Numbered from the stretch's first letter, positions 9,238 through 17,688 are shown. The stretch is 64,000 nucleotides of DNA from Rubritalea squalenifaciens DSM 18772 (GCF_900141815.1 NZ_FQYR01000002.1:721091-785090), one strand, 5' to 3'. The notes: generated by a model not told the origin, from the sequence alone. Numbers and translations: made by a program.

Positions 9238-10632
9238 ATGTTCGCCTCTTCCAGAAAAGAATCCTTTTCGCTGCAAGCCATGCAGATTGCAGACGCCTGT
9301 CTGGTCTGGTCGGCCTTTGCCTTGGCGTCGGTGCTGAGATGGAATGTGTTTGGGACGGAGAGTGATGGCGGTGGTCTGGGCCCGATTGTTTGGTTGCTCT
9401 ACATGGTGGTGCCCTTTTCACCGCTGCTGTTAGAGCTTTTTGGGTTTTACCGGAATGCCGAGCGCAAGAAGCTCAGTAGTGCTGTATTCCAGATCTGCCA
9501 AGCTGGTGGAGTGATGGGTGCTGCTGTGGGAGCGATGGTGATCATCTTTCAGGTGGATCCATCATCTCGTCTGGTGCTTGGCTTGGGTTCAGTCTTCTCG
9601 GTGGTATTCATCTTCCTGCGCTTCTATTGGGTGCGCACGATCGTGAGGAGGCGTATTGCCAATGGTGCAGGCAGGGAGAGAGTGATTTTGGCGGGGACGC
9701 CCAAGGATATTGATGATTTCCTCAAGGAGATGCCAGAGGGGGTCACGGACTACTGGGAGGTAGTTGGTCGCTTCGATCTTGATAGCGATGATCCGATGGA
9801 GTTGAAGGATATGATTGAGAAGCAGTCAGCTGAGCGTGTGATTATCAGTCCAAAGAACACCCAGTTCGAGAAGGTTTCCCAGGCGGTTGAGTTCTGCGAT
9901 GCGCAGGGGCTTGAGGTGTGGGTGGCGGCTAATTTCATCCGCGCTCAGGTTTCGCGCCCGGCCTTTGATACTCTCGGTGGTAAGCCGATGTTGGTGCTGC
10001 GCTCTACCCCGGAGCTTTCTTGGTCGTTGTTGCTGAAGTCTCTTTTTGATCGCTGCGCAGCCTCGTTGATTATTCTGCTAACCTCTCCACTATGGGTCAT
10101 CGCGGCCCTGGGGATCAAGTTGACGAGCTCGGGACCGATCTTCTTCAAGCAGGCGAGGGCGGGTAAGTATGGTGAATCTTTCAAGATGTGGAAGTTCCGC
10201 ACCATGGTGGTGGATGCCGAAGAAAAGCTTGCTGAGGTGAAGGAGACGGTGGGTAACCAGATGCAGGGCCCTGTTTTCAAGGTCGATAATGATCCCAGGG
10301 TCTTTCCTTTTGCCCGCTTCCTGCGCAAGTGGAGTATTGATGAATTGCCGCAGCTGCTGAATGTGCTGTCTGGTGACATGAGTCTGGTTGGGCCGCGTCC
10401 CTTGCCTGTCTATGAGGTGAAGGAGTTTGAAAAGGCGGAATACAGGCGTCGTCTCAGTGTGAAGCCGGGGATCACCTGTACATGGCAAGCTGGTGGACGC
10501 AACAGTATCACCTCTTTCGAGGAATGGGTGGAGATGGATCTGAAGTATATCGACAACTGGTCGCTCTGGTTGGATTTCAAGATCTTGATCATGACCATTC
10601 CGGCCGTCCTGTTTGGTCGAGGTGCCAAGTAG
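9238..10632 (+). CDS. Undecaprenyl-phosphate sugar-1-phosphate transferase (initiating glycosyltransferase)
   Basis: A 464-residue polyprenyl glycosylphosphotransferase of the WbaP/EpsB type. The N-terminal part has about four membrane helices and a nucleotide-binding-like domain (about 140-250). The C-terminal bacterial sugar transferase domain (about 265-460) has F-D-R-C, the K-M-W-K-F-R-T-M box, W-S-I-D-E-L-P-Q-L, and the V-G-P-R-P motif that carries the catalytic core. It loads the first sugar-1-phosphate onto undecaprenyl phosphate and so starts EPS assembly. It is the last gene of the operon; a perfect 10-bp terminator follows. Confidence 0.92.
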   Translation: MFASSRKESFSLQAMQIADACLVWSAFALASVLRWNVFGTESDGGGLGPIVWLLYMVVPFSPLLLELFGFYRNAERKKLSSAVFQICQAGGVMGAAVGAMVIIFQVDPSSRLVLGLGSVFSVVFIFLRFYWVRTIVRRRIANGAGRERVILAGTPKDIDDFLKEMPEGVTDYWEVVGRFDLDSDDPMELKDMIEKQSAERVIISPKNTQFEKVSQAVEFCDAQGLEVWVAANFIRAQVSRPAFDTLGGKPMLVLRSTPELSWSLLLKSLFDRCAASLIILLTSPLWVIAALGIKLTSSGPIFFKQARAGKYGESFKMWKFRTMVVDAEEKLAEVKETVGNQMQGPVFKVDNDPRVFPFARFLRKWSIDELPQLLNVLSGDMSLVGPRPLPVYEVKEFEKAEYRRRLSVKPGITCTWQAGGRNSITSFEEWVEMDLKYIDNWSLWLDFKILIMTIPAVLFGRGAK

Positions 10633-10650
10633 GGTGCTAGATAGATGTAG

Positions 10651-10685
10651 AGGCTGACTAGGATAGTCAGCCTTCTTCATTTTAT
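10651..10685 (+). terminator. Intrinsic terminator of the EPS/exosortase operon
   Basis: Perfect 10-bp inverted repeat AGGCTGACTA/TAGTCAGCCT (10651-10660 with 10664-10673) with a 3-base loop, followed by a T-rich stretch. It ends the operon 18 bases after the sugar transferase stop. Confidence 0.8.
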
Positions 10686-10757
10686 GGTAACAATTGAAAG
10701 AAAAATGTACTTCGCAGTTGATCGTGGCGAGTTGGGTGCTCAGACTGCGTGCGGGCT

Positions 10758-11687
10758 ATGAAGATCATCGCAGGTTCAGCGCACAATAAATTGGCGGAGG
10801 ATATTGCCTCCTATCTGGAGACTTCGGTCGCCGATGTTACCGTGGATACGTTTCCTGATGGGGAGACCTATGTTCAAATCAATGAGAATATTCGTGGTGA
10901 GGATGTCTTCCTCGTGCAGCCGACCTGCCCGCCAACGAATCACAACTTGATGGAGTTGCTGATCATGGTGGACGCCGCTCGCCGTGCAAGCGCCGGCAGA
11001 ATTACCGCAGTCATGCCATTCTTCGGTTACGCTCGTCAGGACCGTAAGGATAAGCCAAGGGTGCCGATCACCGCGAAGCTTGTTGCCAATCTCATTTCCG
11101 CAGCTGGTGTGAACCGCGTGGTGACCATGGATCTCCACGCTGCCCAGATTCAGGGCTTCTTTGATATCCCAGTGGATCATCTCTACGCTCGCCCAGTTTT
11201 CATCAAGCAATTGCGTGAGCATTGTGGTCTGGATCCTAAGAATCTTGTTGTTGTCTCCCCGGACGTGGGAGGCGTGAAAAATGCCCGGGCTTATTCTGAT
11301 GCCCTCGGTGCCGATTTGGCGATTGTTGCCAAGCACCGAGTCAGCGCTACGAAGGTCGAGGCGATGAACGTCATCGGTAATGTTGAAGGCAAGGACGCCT
11401 TCTTGATCGATGATATGACTGAGACTGGTGGTACTCTCTGTGCCGCTGCTGACATTCTCAAGGCACAGGGAGCCAAGCGCATTTTTGCCGGAGTGTCACA
11501 TGCTGTCATTGGGGATTCCGCCCGCCGCAGGATCGAAGAATCTGCCATCGAGAGTCTGCTGACCACCGATTCCGTTCCTCAGGCATACGGTACCAATGTG
11601 GAGCCAATCTCCGTTGCCCCGCTCTTTGGTGAAGCGATTCGCCGTATCAACCACGGTGAGAGTGTCTCCTCTCTCTTCGATATTTAA
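10758..11687 (+). CDS. prs: Ribose-phosphate pyrophosphokinase (PRPP synthetase)
   Basis: A 309-residue enzyme that makes PRPP from ribose 5-phosphate and ATP for nucleotide, histidine and tryptophan synthesis. The sequence shows the flexible-loop segment Y-A-R-Q-D-R-K, the metal-binding M-D-L-H-A-A-Q-I-Q, and the PRPP-binding loop D218-D-M-T-E-T-G-G-T. Length matches class I bacterial enzymes. The ATG at 10758 gives the family-typical M-K-I-I-A-G-S start; a GTG nine bases upstream is possible but less likely. It is flanked by terminators on both sides, so it is probably monocistronic. Confidence 0.96.
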   Translation: MKIIAGSAHNKLAEDIASYLETSVADVTVDTFPDGETYVQINENIRGEDVFLVQPTCPPTNHNLMELLIMVDAARRASAGRITAVMPFFGYARQDRKDKPRVPITAKLVANLISAAGVNRVVTMDLHAAQIQGFFDIPVDHLYARPVFIKQLREHCGLDPKNLVVVSPDVGGVKNARAYSDALGADLAIVAKHRVSATKVEAMNVIGNVEGKDAFLIDDMTETGGTLCAAADILKAQGAKRIFAGVSHAVIGDSARRRIEESAIESLLTTDSVPQAYGTNVEPISVAPLFGEAIRRINHGESVSSLFDI

Positions 11688-11733
11688 GAGATATTGATTA
11701 CTTCCGTCGCAATCCATGCGGCACTAGCACAAG

Positions 11734-11764
11734 GCGCTCCGATTTCAAGTCGGGGCGTTTTTTG
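11734..11764 (+). terminator. Intrinsic terminator after prs
   Basis: GCGCTCCGA/TCGGGGCGT stem (11734-11742 with 11750-11758, wobble pairs) closed by 7 bases and followed by an uninterrupted T run. It separates prs from the rplY transcription unit. Confidence 0.75.
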
Positions 11765-11937
11765 CTTTTCGGATATGATTGACATTTTAGCTCCAGTGGG
11801 TTAAGGAGCGCGCCCGCTCGCGGAAAGAAATATCATCTCTCTCTACTACCAGCCAACTTTTCGCGAGGGTAACAATACTAGAAACGTCCGATAAAGCAGC
11901 TTCGGGCGATGTCTAACTCAAAAAGAAACAACAACAA
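11765..11937 (+). promoter_or_regulatory. rplY leader region, A/C-rich and without Shine-Dalgarno
   Basis: The non-coding stretch between the prs terminator and rplY. It holds a perfect TTGACA hexamer at 11779-11784, but no convincing -10 element 16-18 bases on. The last 25 bases before the ATG are A/C-rich (AAGAAACAACAACAA) with no GGAGG-like sequence, as in other highly expressed genes of the window. The promoter must lie here, but its exact place is unclear. Confidence 0.4.
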
Positions 11938-12528
11938 ATGGCTATACAAACACTTGAAGCTACTTTGCGCCAAAGGACTGGTTCTGGCGTACTCAATTCC
12001 ATGCGCCGTGAAGGTTTTGTTCCTTCCGTAGTTTATGGAGCGGTTGAAAACCAAAACGTGAAGGTTCACGCGAAGACCTTCCGTGACATGCTCAATGAGC
12101 ATCCATCTTCCCAGATCCTTGTTAACCTCAAGGTAGAAGACCAGCCTGAGAAGCTCGTATTCATCCAGGACATCCAGTTCGACGCACTTACAGGCGCGAT
12201 CCTTCACGCTGACTTCCGTGCAGTGACTGAAGACACAACCATCACAGCTAAGCTTCCAATCAAGCTTAACGGTGAGCCTAAGGGTGTGAAGATCGGTGGT
12301 CTCCTCGAGCAGCTGGTTCACTCCATGAAGGTGAAGTCTCTTCCTAAGGATCTCCCGCTTACCATCAATGCTGATGTATCTCACCTCGACGTGAGCGACA
12401 ACCTCACTGTTGGTGACATCAATTTCCCAGAAGGCGTAACTCCAACACTTGATAGCAAGGTTCTCGTAGCCCTCGTTGCTAAGACTCGTGCCGCTCAGTC
12501 CGCACAAGGCGCCGCAGCTGCTAAGTAA
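11938..12528 (+). CDS. rplY: 50S ribosomal protein L25/general stress protein Ctc
   Basis: A 196-residue bL25 of the long CTC type: an N-terminal 5S rRNA-binding domain (about 1-90, with R-R-E-G-F-V-P-S-V-V-Y-G) followed by a C-terminal beta domain (about 95-185) and a short Ala-rich tail. It binds 5S rRNA in the large subunit. Codon use is strongly biased (CTC/CTT, GGT, AAG), as in other highly expressed genes here. It is followed by pth, a common pairing, with a stable hairpin in between. Confidence 0.95.
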   Translation: MAIQTLEATLRQRTGSGVLNSMRREGFVPSVVYGAVENQNVKVHAKTFRDMLNEHPSSQILVNLKVEDQPEKLVFIQDIQFDALTGAILHADFRAVTEDTTITAKLPIKLNGEPKGVKIGGLLEQLVHSMKVKSLPKDLPLTINADVSHLDVSDNLTVGDINFPEGVTPTLDSKVLVALVAKTRAAQSAQGAAAAK

Positions 12529-12558
12529 GCCTGACCTCGACGTTGTAATGTTTCACAG

Positions 12559-12599
12559 CCAGCCTGTAGCTGCCTAGGCAAAGCAGGCTGGTGCTTTTC
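12559..12599 (+). terminator. Attenuator/terminator hairpin between rplY and pth
   Basis: CCAGCCTG (12559-12566) pairs perfectly with CAGGCTGG (12584-12591), and the loop contains the self-complementary TGCCTAGGCA. It is followed by TGCTTTT. It lies inside the rplY-pth gap and would lower pth relative to rplY. Confidence 0.55.
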
Positions 12600-12607
12600 A
12601 CAAGCAA

Positions 12608-13168
12608 GTGGCGATTAAACTAGTCATCGGATTGGGAAATCCCGGACGCAAGTACGATCAAACCCGGCACAATGTGGGGTTCGATGTCTTGGATCGTCTG
12701 GCAGGCCAGGCTGGTGCGGAGTTTGTGAAGCACTTGAAGTGGAATGCGCAGATCGCAAAGCTACCGACGGCCATGCTGATGAAGCCGCTGACATTCATGA
12801 ATGAAAGCGGCAGGGCAGCGGGGTCGGCACTCAGGTTCTATAAATGGAATCCTGAAGAGGTGCTGGTCATCTATGATGATGTCGATCTTCCTGTGGCCTC
12901 TCTCCGGTTCCGGATGGGTGGCTCAGCAGGGGGGCACAATGGACTGAAATCATTGATCCAGCATTTCGGCAGTGACCGGTTCCCCCGGTTGAAGATCGGC
13001 ATCGGCAGCCCGAAACCGGGTGAAATGGTGGGGCATGTGCTAGGTAAGTTCAAACCTACTGAGAAACCCGAAATCGAAAACGCCCTTGATACAGCGACAG
13101 AAGCTGTGCAGCGTGCGTTATCGGATGGGGTGGAAGCCGCCGCGAATCTTTACAATGTCAAAAAATAA
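12608..13168 (+). CDS. pth: Peptidyl-tRNA hydrolase
   Basis: A 186-residue enzyme that releases peptides from peptidyl-tRNA. The family signatures are I-G-L-G-N-P-G (7-13), the catalytic H21 in R-H-N-V-G-F, the K-P-x-T-F-M-N-x-S-G segment with the tRNA-binding Asn, and Y-D-D-x-D-L-P with the catalytic Asp. Full length for bacterial Pth. It starts at GTG, just before the conserved first strand; no ATG is available. Its operon context (rplY upstream, rpsF 24 bases downstream) is typical. Confidence 0.96.
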   Translation: MAIKLVIGLGNPGRKYDQTRHNVGFDVLDRLAGQAGAEFVKHLKWNAQIAKLPTAMLMKPLTFMNESGRAAGSALRFYKWNPEEVLVIYDDVDLPVASLRFRMGGSAGGHNGLKSLIQHFGSDRFPRLKIGIGSPKPGEMVGHVLGKFKPTEKPEIENALDTATEAVQRALSDGVEAAANLYNVKK

Positions 13169-13192
13169 TTAACCAAAAAGCATTTAAAAATT

Positions 13193-13480
13193 ATGAGCAG
13201 AAAATACGAAGGTCTCGTTGTTCTCGACACCAAAGGCAAAGAAGGCTCCGTCGAAGAGATGGTGAGCGAAATCGGCAAGCGCATCGAAGCTGAAGGTGCT
13301 ACCCTCGACGAGGTGCAGCAGATTGGACGCAAGAAGTTCGCTTACAACGCACGTCAAATCGAAGGTGGTCACTACGTGACATACACTTTCACTGCTGAAG
13401 CTGAAGCTGTGGACAAGATCAAGGCTAGCCTCGACCTTGCTGACGGCATCTACATGCATCAGTACCGCCGCGTAGGTTAA
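13193..13480 (+). CDS. rpsF: 30S ribosomal protein S6
   Basis: A 95-residue bS6 with the family start R-K-Y-E-G-L-V-V-L-D and the C-terminal H-Q-Y-R-R-V. It binds with S18 in the platform of the small subunit. The usual partner rpsR is not in this window; ssb follows directly, as in the common rpsF-ssb arrangement. An 11-bp hairpin lies between rpsF and ssb. Confidence 0.96.
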   Translation: MSRKYEGLVVLDTKGKEGSVEEMVSEIGKRIEAEGATLDEVQQIGRKKFAYNARQIEGGHYVTYTFTAEAEAVDKIKASLDLADGIYMHQYRRVG

Positions 13481-13491
13481 TGCACTATTTT

Positions 13492-13527
13492 ATCAGCGCG
13501 CAGCTTCTTTTCAGGTTGCGTGCTGAT
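13492..13527 (+). other. Intergenic RNA hairpin between rpsF and ssb
   Basis: ATCAGCGCGCA (13492-13502) pairs with TGCGTGCTGAT (13517-13527) over 11 bp with one wobble and a 14-base loop. There is no T run, so it is more likely an mRNA 3'-end stabiliser or processing site than a terminator. Confidence 0.6.
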
Positions 13528-13552
13528 GCTGGTTGCCTAGTATCCACCTATC

Positions 13553-14023
13553 ATGTCTAGTTTTAACAAAGTAATGATCATGGGCAATGTGACCCGTGAT
13601 ATTGAGGTGCGTTATACGCCCAAAGGCACAGCTGTTACTGATCTTGGAGTCGCGACTAACCGTCGAGTAAAGCAGGGAGAAGAGTGGGTCGATGAGACTA
13701 CCTTCGTGGACGTTACCCTCTGGGGGCGTACTGCTGAACTCGCTGGACAGTATCTGAGCAAGGGGCGCCCGGTATTCATCGAGGGTCGTTTGCAAATGGA
13801 TACCTGGACCGACAGTCAGACTGGTAAGCAGCGCAGTAAATTGAAGGTGGTAGGGGAAAACATGCAGTTCCTGGGCTCCGGAGGTGGAGGTCAGGGCGGC
13901 AATGGTGGCGGTGGTGCTCCTCAGCAGCAGCGTCAGCAGCGTCCACAGAGCCAGCCGGCTCAGGGCGGTTCACCCTCGCAGCACATGGAGGATGACTACG
14001 ATGATGATGATATCCCGTTTTAA
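13553..14023 (+). CDS. ssb: Single-stranded DNA-binding protein
   Basis: A 156-residue SSB. The N-terminal OB fold (1-105) begins F-N-K-V-M-I-M-G-N-V-T-R-D. A Gly/Gln/Pro-rich flexible linker follows, and the acidic tail ends D-D-D-D-I-P-F, the partner-binding motif. It coats ssDNA and recruits replication and repair proteins. It is last in the rplY-pth-rpsF-ssb cluster, with a strong terminator 25 bases on. Confidence 0.96.
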   Translation: MSSFNKVMIMGNVTRDIEVRYTPKGTAVTDLGVATNRRVKQGEEWVDETTFVDVTLWGRTAELAGQYLSKGRPVFIEGRLQMDTWTDSQTGKQRSKLKVVGENMQFLGSGGGGQGGNGGGGAPQQQRQQRPQSQPAQGGSPSQHMEDDYDDDDIPF

Positions 14024-14047
14024 GTCACTCCCATAAATCTCAATGCA

Positions 14048-14079
14048 AACCCCGGTGGTCTGACCTCCGGGGTTTTTTG
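14048..14079 (+). terminator. Intrinsic terminator after ssb
   Basis: AACCCCGG (14048-14055) pairs perfectly with CCGGGGTT (14067-14074), extended by an inner GG/CC pair, and is followed by TTTTTT. It lies between convergent genes and may serve both. Confidence 0.85.
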
Positions 14080-14113
14080 TGTCTACGAGGTGTGTTGTGG
14101 AGCAGCGGCGTGT

Positions 14114-14719
14114 CTACGCTTGAGGTGTGTTGTGGAAAAAGCGAACGGTGGGAAACTTGTCCGGTCTGTGGAAGTCGGGTTCTCCATCGCCGAGATGGGC
14201 TGCGCTGAGGAATTTTTGCTCGGGTGAGTTCAGGATGAAGGCGGCGTTGAGTTTGGTCTCGGGCCCGAAGTTGAAGCGTTCTCGTAGATGCTTCAGGGGG
14301 ATGGCGGCGGCGCACATCCATGAGCCATCCGGAGCCAGGTCGGCATAAGTCGCGACATCTGGGAATGGGGAGTCCTCTTCCTCAGCTCTGACCCGGGCTG
14401 CAGTGAACTCGGCAGACCACCAGGCGCCATTCGGGGCCAGATTGAATTCCAGGTATCTACCTGTCTGCGGGTCTAACAGAAAGAATTCAGCTGCATCGTG
14501 TTTCCAGAGTTCTGCTTGAAATTGTCCAGGGCGTGCCTGGGGGTGAATAGAGGCGGGGGACTGATGGCAGGCCACGAACCAGAGGTGGCTGTGATCGACG
14601 GCAAAGCCAAAGGCGACGGGCTTTTCCAATTCCTCACCGTGCCAGTCTTTGCTTACGCCAAAGAGCGATAGATTAAGGTGTCCCCAAAACAATTGTTCCT
14701 GTGCCACTTCAATGTTCAT
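14114..14719 (-). CDS. CBM9-like (DOMON-fold) protein
   Basis: A 201-residue protein with one beta-sandwich domain of the carbohydrate-binding module 9 type. The segment W-K-H-D-A-A-E-F-F-L-L-D followed by G-R-Y-L-E-F-N-L-A-P-N-G-A-W-W is the family hallmark. Such modules usually bind sugar ends as part of secreted enzymes; this one stands alone and has no signal peptide, so it may be cytoplasmic. The ATG at 14719 is preferred to a TTG four codons upstream. It is convergent with ssb. A sugar-binding role is inferred only from the fold. Confidence 0.65.
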   Translation of the reverse strand: MNIEVAQEQLFWGHLNLSLFGVSKDWHGEELEKPVAFGFAVDHSHLWFVACHQSPASIHPQARPGQFQAELWKHDAAEFFLLDPQTGRYLEFNLAPNGAWWSAEFTAARVRAEEEDSPFPDVATYADLAPDGSWMCAAAIPLKHLRERFNFGPETKLNAAFILNSPEQKFLSAAHLGDGEPDFHRPDKFPTVRFFHNTPQA

Positions 14720-14921
14720 GCGCGTATTCAAGCAGTCTGGTGAGATTAGGGAAGCCGTGAATGGATTCTTTTTGAGAGTGGTTTTATTTAAGTATGGTTA
14801 AGCTTTGTATTATCTGTTAGATTATTTTTTGAGATTTGATGAAAAAGATTGATTGCCCCCGTCAGTATATATTACGTAGTCATTATTAATAACCCACACA
14901 CCCCTCCCAGATGCATCGAAA

Positions 14922-15644
14922 ATGCATGCTATTGAGTATATAGGACCACAACCTAAGAAGAAATCTCGCAGACCAGCTTTGGGCGGCTGGGTCATTCTAT
15001 TGATGGCTGGTTTGTTTGTTAGTTACTTCGCTTGGCCAACCTTCGCGGATTACGTGCGCAAGGCTCAAGACACGGCCACAGCAGACAAGGTGGATATCGC
15101 TGTGATGCAGTTGAGCCAAAGTGAGAGTTTTGGGAACAAGCTGGCGATCGCGGCTCTGCAGCGTACCAAGGTGGATGTTCGTTATGATGGAGCTTACTAT
15201 CAGATTGAGTATCCGATGGGTGACGTACCCGCGAACAAGGGGGTGAGTTCAGATGTCATTATCCGCAGCTACCGTGCTATGGGGATAGATCTTCAGCAGC
15301 TGGTGCATGAGGATATGAAGAGTCACTTTAGATTGTATCCGCAGCTTTGGGGACAGACCGAGGCGGATACGAACATTGACCACCGCCGCGTTCCAAACCT
15401 GCAGCGTTTCTTTAAGCGCAAGGGGCAAGAGATTCCAGTTACTCGAAAAGCTGAGGATTACGAGTTTGGCGATATCGTGGTTTGGAATCTTCACGACGGG
15501 GAGTCCCACATCGGTATCGTCGTTCCAGGGCCGGGTTCACATTCTGCAGAGAAGTGGGTTGTCCACAATGCAGGTGAGGGGACCCGCTGGGAGAATTCTT
15601 TGTTCATCTATACGGTAAGAGGTCATTACCGCTACGGTCACTAA
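14922..15644 (+). CDS. DUF1287 family protein with the catalytic Cys position occupied by Ser
   Basis: A 240-residue protein with a cytoplasmic basic N-terminus, one membrane anchor (about 22-40) and a periplasmic DUF1287 domain (about 55-235), a relative of NlpC/P60-type peptidases (CA clan). Conserved blocks are present: the D-V-I-I-R-S-Y-R helix, H-E-D-M, a W-N-L-H strand, and H196 in S-H-I-G-I-V. The residue before T/S-D-V-I-I-R is normally the nucleophilic Cys (as recalled from the family). Here the sequence is G-V-S109-S-D-V, so the Cys is replaced by Ser. The protein may be catalytically dead and act as a binding protein, or use Ser. A/T-rich DNA upstream probably holds its promoter. 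Confidence 0.75.
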   Translation: MHAIEYIGPQPKKKSRRPALGGWVILLMAGLFVSYFAWPTFADYVRKAQDTATADKVDIAVMQLSQSESFGNKLAIAALQRTKVDVRYDGAYYQIEYPMGDVPANKGVSSDVIIRSYRAMGIDLQQLVHEDMKSHFRLYPQLWGQTEADTNIDHRRVPNLQRFFKRKGQEIPVTRKAEDYEFGDIVVWNLHDGESHIGIVVPGPGSHSAEKWVVHNAGEGTRWENSLFIYTVRGHYRYGH

Positions 15645-15844
15645 GTGGCCGCTTTCTCCTTGGGAGATTGTTAATAAATTCTCCGTGCATGTGCTCCAGA
15701 GTCCGCCGGGCCCCGGGTGTTATCAATCGGTCACATTCTTCACCATAAATGTCTCAGGGATGGCTTGCTAATTGCTGTATCGCACACTAGTAAGTCCAAT
15801 ATATCGAAGCCTGATTGGCTTCAGAACCTAAGCTAAAAGATTTT

Positions 15845-16807
15845 ATGGAAGGAATTGCAATCATGACCTCGGGCGGTGACGCCGCCGGAATGAACCCAGC
15901 CGTGAAATGTGCGGTTGATTATTCACGCAAAAAAGGCCTCAAACCATTCCTTATTCGCAATGGCCTGCGTGGAATGATTGATGGGGATATCTCGGAAGCA
16001 ACCCGCGAGGATGTATCCGGGATCATGCACCGAGGCGGAACGGTACTTCGTTCATCTCGTTCCCAGCGTTTCTTTGAATACGATTACCGCAAGCAAGCTT
16101 ATGATAATCTCCAGAAGCTTGGTATCAATAAGCTGATCGTGATCGGTGGTGATGGCTCCTTCAATGCGCTCAACCAGTTCTATTCTGATTTCGGCGTGCC
16201 GTTCGCCGGTATCCCTGCGACCATCGATAATGATATCCCTGGCACCGACTACTGTCTTGGTGTGGATACGGCTCTCAACATGATCCGTCAGTCTGTGGAT
16301 TCCATCCGTGACACCGCGACATCCTTCAGCCGTGCCTTCGTGATTGAGACCATGGGGCGCCACTGCGGCTACCTGGCCATGGTGAGTGCTCTCTCAAGTG
16401 GTGCGGAAATTTGCTTGGTTCCTGAGGTCGAATACGACCTTGAGAAGATCGGCGAGCGTCTTCGCTCTGATCTGAATGACGGCCGCGACTACATCATTGC
16501 GATGGTGGCTGAAGGTACCAACATGGCTGAGTATTTGACCCGCTGGATCAAGATTAACCTGAACATGGATGCTCGTCTCACCGTTCTGGGGCACGTGCAG
16601 CGTGGTGGTTCACCTACAGTGCGTGACCGCATCATGGCATACAAGTTTGCAGTCGAAGCCGTGGACGCCCTGCTTGACGGCGAGACCAACAAGATCATGA
16701 TCTTCCGCGACGGTGACTTTGGTCGCCTTGCGATCGATAAGGTCACTGATAGCAAGGTCGAGCTGAATCAGCAGATCATCAAGCTTGCTGAGCATCTCAG
16801 TCACTAA
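15845..16807 (+). CDS. pfkA: 6-phosphofructokinase, ATP-type
   Basis: A 320-residue phosphofructokinase. From the ATG at 15845 the key residues fall close to E. coli PfkA numbering: G-G-D103-G104-S, and P-A125-T-I-D128-N-D with D128 as catalytic base. Gly at 104 points to ATP rather than pyrophosphate as donor (PPi enzymes have Asp). The next motif is P-A-T-I-D-N-D where ATP enzymes have Gly and PPi enzymes Lys. Also present are E-T-M-G-R-H-C-G and H-V-Q-R-G-G-S-P. A TTG 30 bases upstream could add ten residues. It appears monocistronic. Confidence 0.93.
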   Translation: MEGIAIMTSGGDAAGMNPAVKCAVDYSRKKGLKPFLIRNGLRGMIDGDISEATREDVSGIMHRGGTVLRSSRSQRFFEYDYRKQAYDNLQKLGINKLIVIGGDGSFNALNQFYSDFGVPFAGIPATIDNDIPGTDYCLGVDTALNMIRQSVDSIRDTATSFSRAFVIETMGRHCGYLAMVSALSSGAEICLVPEVEYDLEKIGERLRSDLNDGRDYIIAMVAEGTNMAEYLTRWIKINLNMDARLTVLGHVQRGGSPTVRDRIMAYKFAVEAVDALLDGETNKIMIFRDGDFGRLAIDKVTDSKVELNQQIIKLAEHLSH

Positions 16808-16893
16808 GGCCATTGCAAATTCTCTTAAGTCTTATACTTGCGATGTAGAGTAGAATCGCTCAGAGTCCCCTCTAGCAATTCATCAACAAATCT

Positions 16894-17658
16894 ATGTTCA
16901 AACGTTTAGGTAATCTCATCAAAGGCTTTTTCGGACTCTTCGTCGGAGGATTGGAGAAGCGTAATCCTGAAGCTCTGCTTGAAGTGGAGAAGGAGAACCT
17001 GCGCAAGCAGATCGCCAAATTCAACCAAGGCCTGGCTACGCATGCCGGTTTGGTGGAGAAGCTAGTCGCTCAAGTGCGTAAGCTGGACAAGGAGGAGAAT
17101 GAGCTGCGCGCCAAGACTGCTGCTCACCTCAAAGCTGGCAACCGTAAGTTGGCCGGTGAGTTTGCTCTCAAACTCAAGAAGGTGGATGCTGAGCACGATG
17201 ATGTGAAGGTCCAGTTGGAAGACGCCGAGAAGCGTTACAAGGAGCTGATCCGTGCTCGCGACGTATCCGTGAAGGAAGCTCGTGACAAGATCGAGAGCCT
17301 GAAACGCGGTATCGACGACATGAAGGTGCAGAAGGCTATGGCTGAGCTCAATGAGATGGCCGCTGGTATGGTGACCGACATTGGAGGTTCCGGGGATACC
17401 TTGAGCCGTCTTGATGAGATCGTCGAAGAAGAGCGCACCAAGGCAGCAGGTCGTGCCCGTGTCGCCAAGGACAGTCTCGATATGACTGATATCTCCATGA
17501 AGGAGAGCGAGCAGGATGCTCTTGCTGAAATGGCTTTGGCTGACTTTGCTGCCGCTGAAGGCATGCAGATCGAGACTACGGACAACCAGGCGCCTCCAAG
17601 TTCTACTGAGGAGCAGACCAAGTCCTCCGGTACTATGGGGCCGGGCGTGACTGAGTAA
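16894..17658 (+). CDS. pspA: PspA/IM30 (ESCRT-III-like) membrane-remodelling protein
   Basis: A 254-residue PspA/IM30 family protein. The N-terminus (M-F-K-R-L-G-N-L-I-K-G-F-F) is the amphipathic helix that binds membranes. Residues about 25-190 form the long charged coiled coil of the family. The last 60 residues are acidic, Ala/Ser/Thr-rich and probably disordered. PspA and Vipp1 share the ESCRT-III fold and polymerise on stressed membranes. No PspF activator or PspB/C is nearby; instead the next gene is a classical-clade AAA+ ATPase. Confidence 0.88.
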   Translation: MFKRLGNLIKGFFGLFVGGLEKRNPEALLEVEKENLRKQIAKFNQGLATHAGLVEKLVAQVRKLDKEENELRAKTAAHLKAGNRKLAGEFALKLKKVDAEHDDVKVQLEDAEKRYKELIRARDVSVKEARDKIESLKRGIDDMKVQKAMAELNEMAAGMVTDIGGSGDTLSRLDEIVEEERTKAAGRARVAKDSLDMTDISMKESEQDALAEMALADFAAAEGMQIETTDNQAPPSSTEEQTKSSGTMGPGVTE

Positions 17659-17688
17659 AGCTAGCCTGTTAGTTTATCGTTTTTTATC

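Noticed and set aside
11779-11807. TTGACA as a complete promoter of rplY
   Set aside because: The -35 hexamer is perfect, but the bases 16-18 further on (TTAAGGA) are a poor -10 match, so the promoter is not claimed.
11878-12507. 209-codon minus-strand frame opposite rplY
   Set aside because: It overlaps a certain ribosomal protein gene and its leader; composition is that of a shadow frame.
15845-16807. PPi-dependent phosphofructokinase
   Set aside because: The residue equivalent to position 104 is Gly and the TIDND motif lacks the preceding Lys, both against pyrophosphate use.
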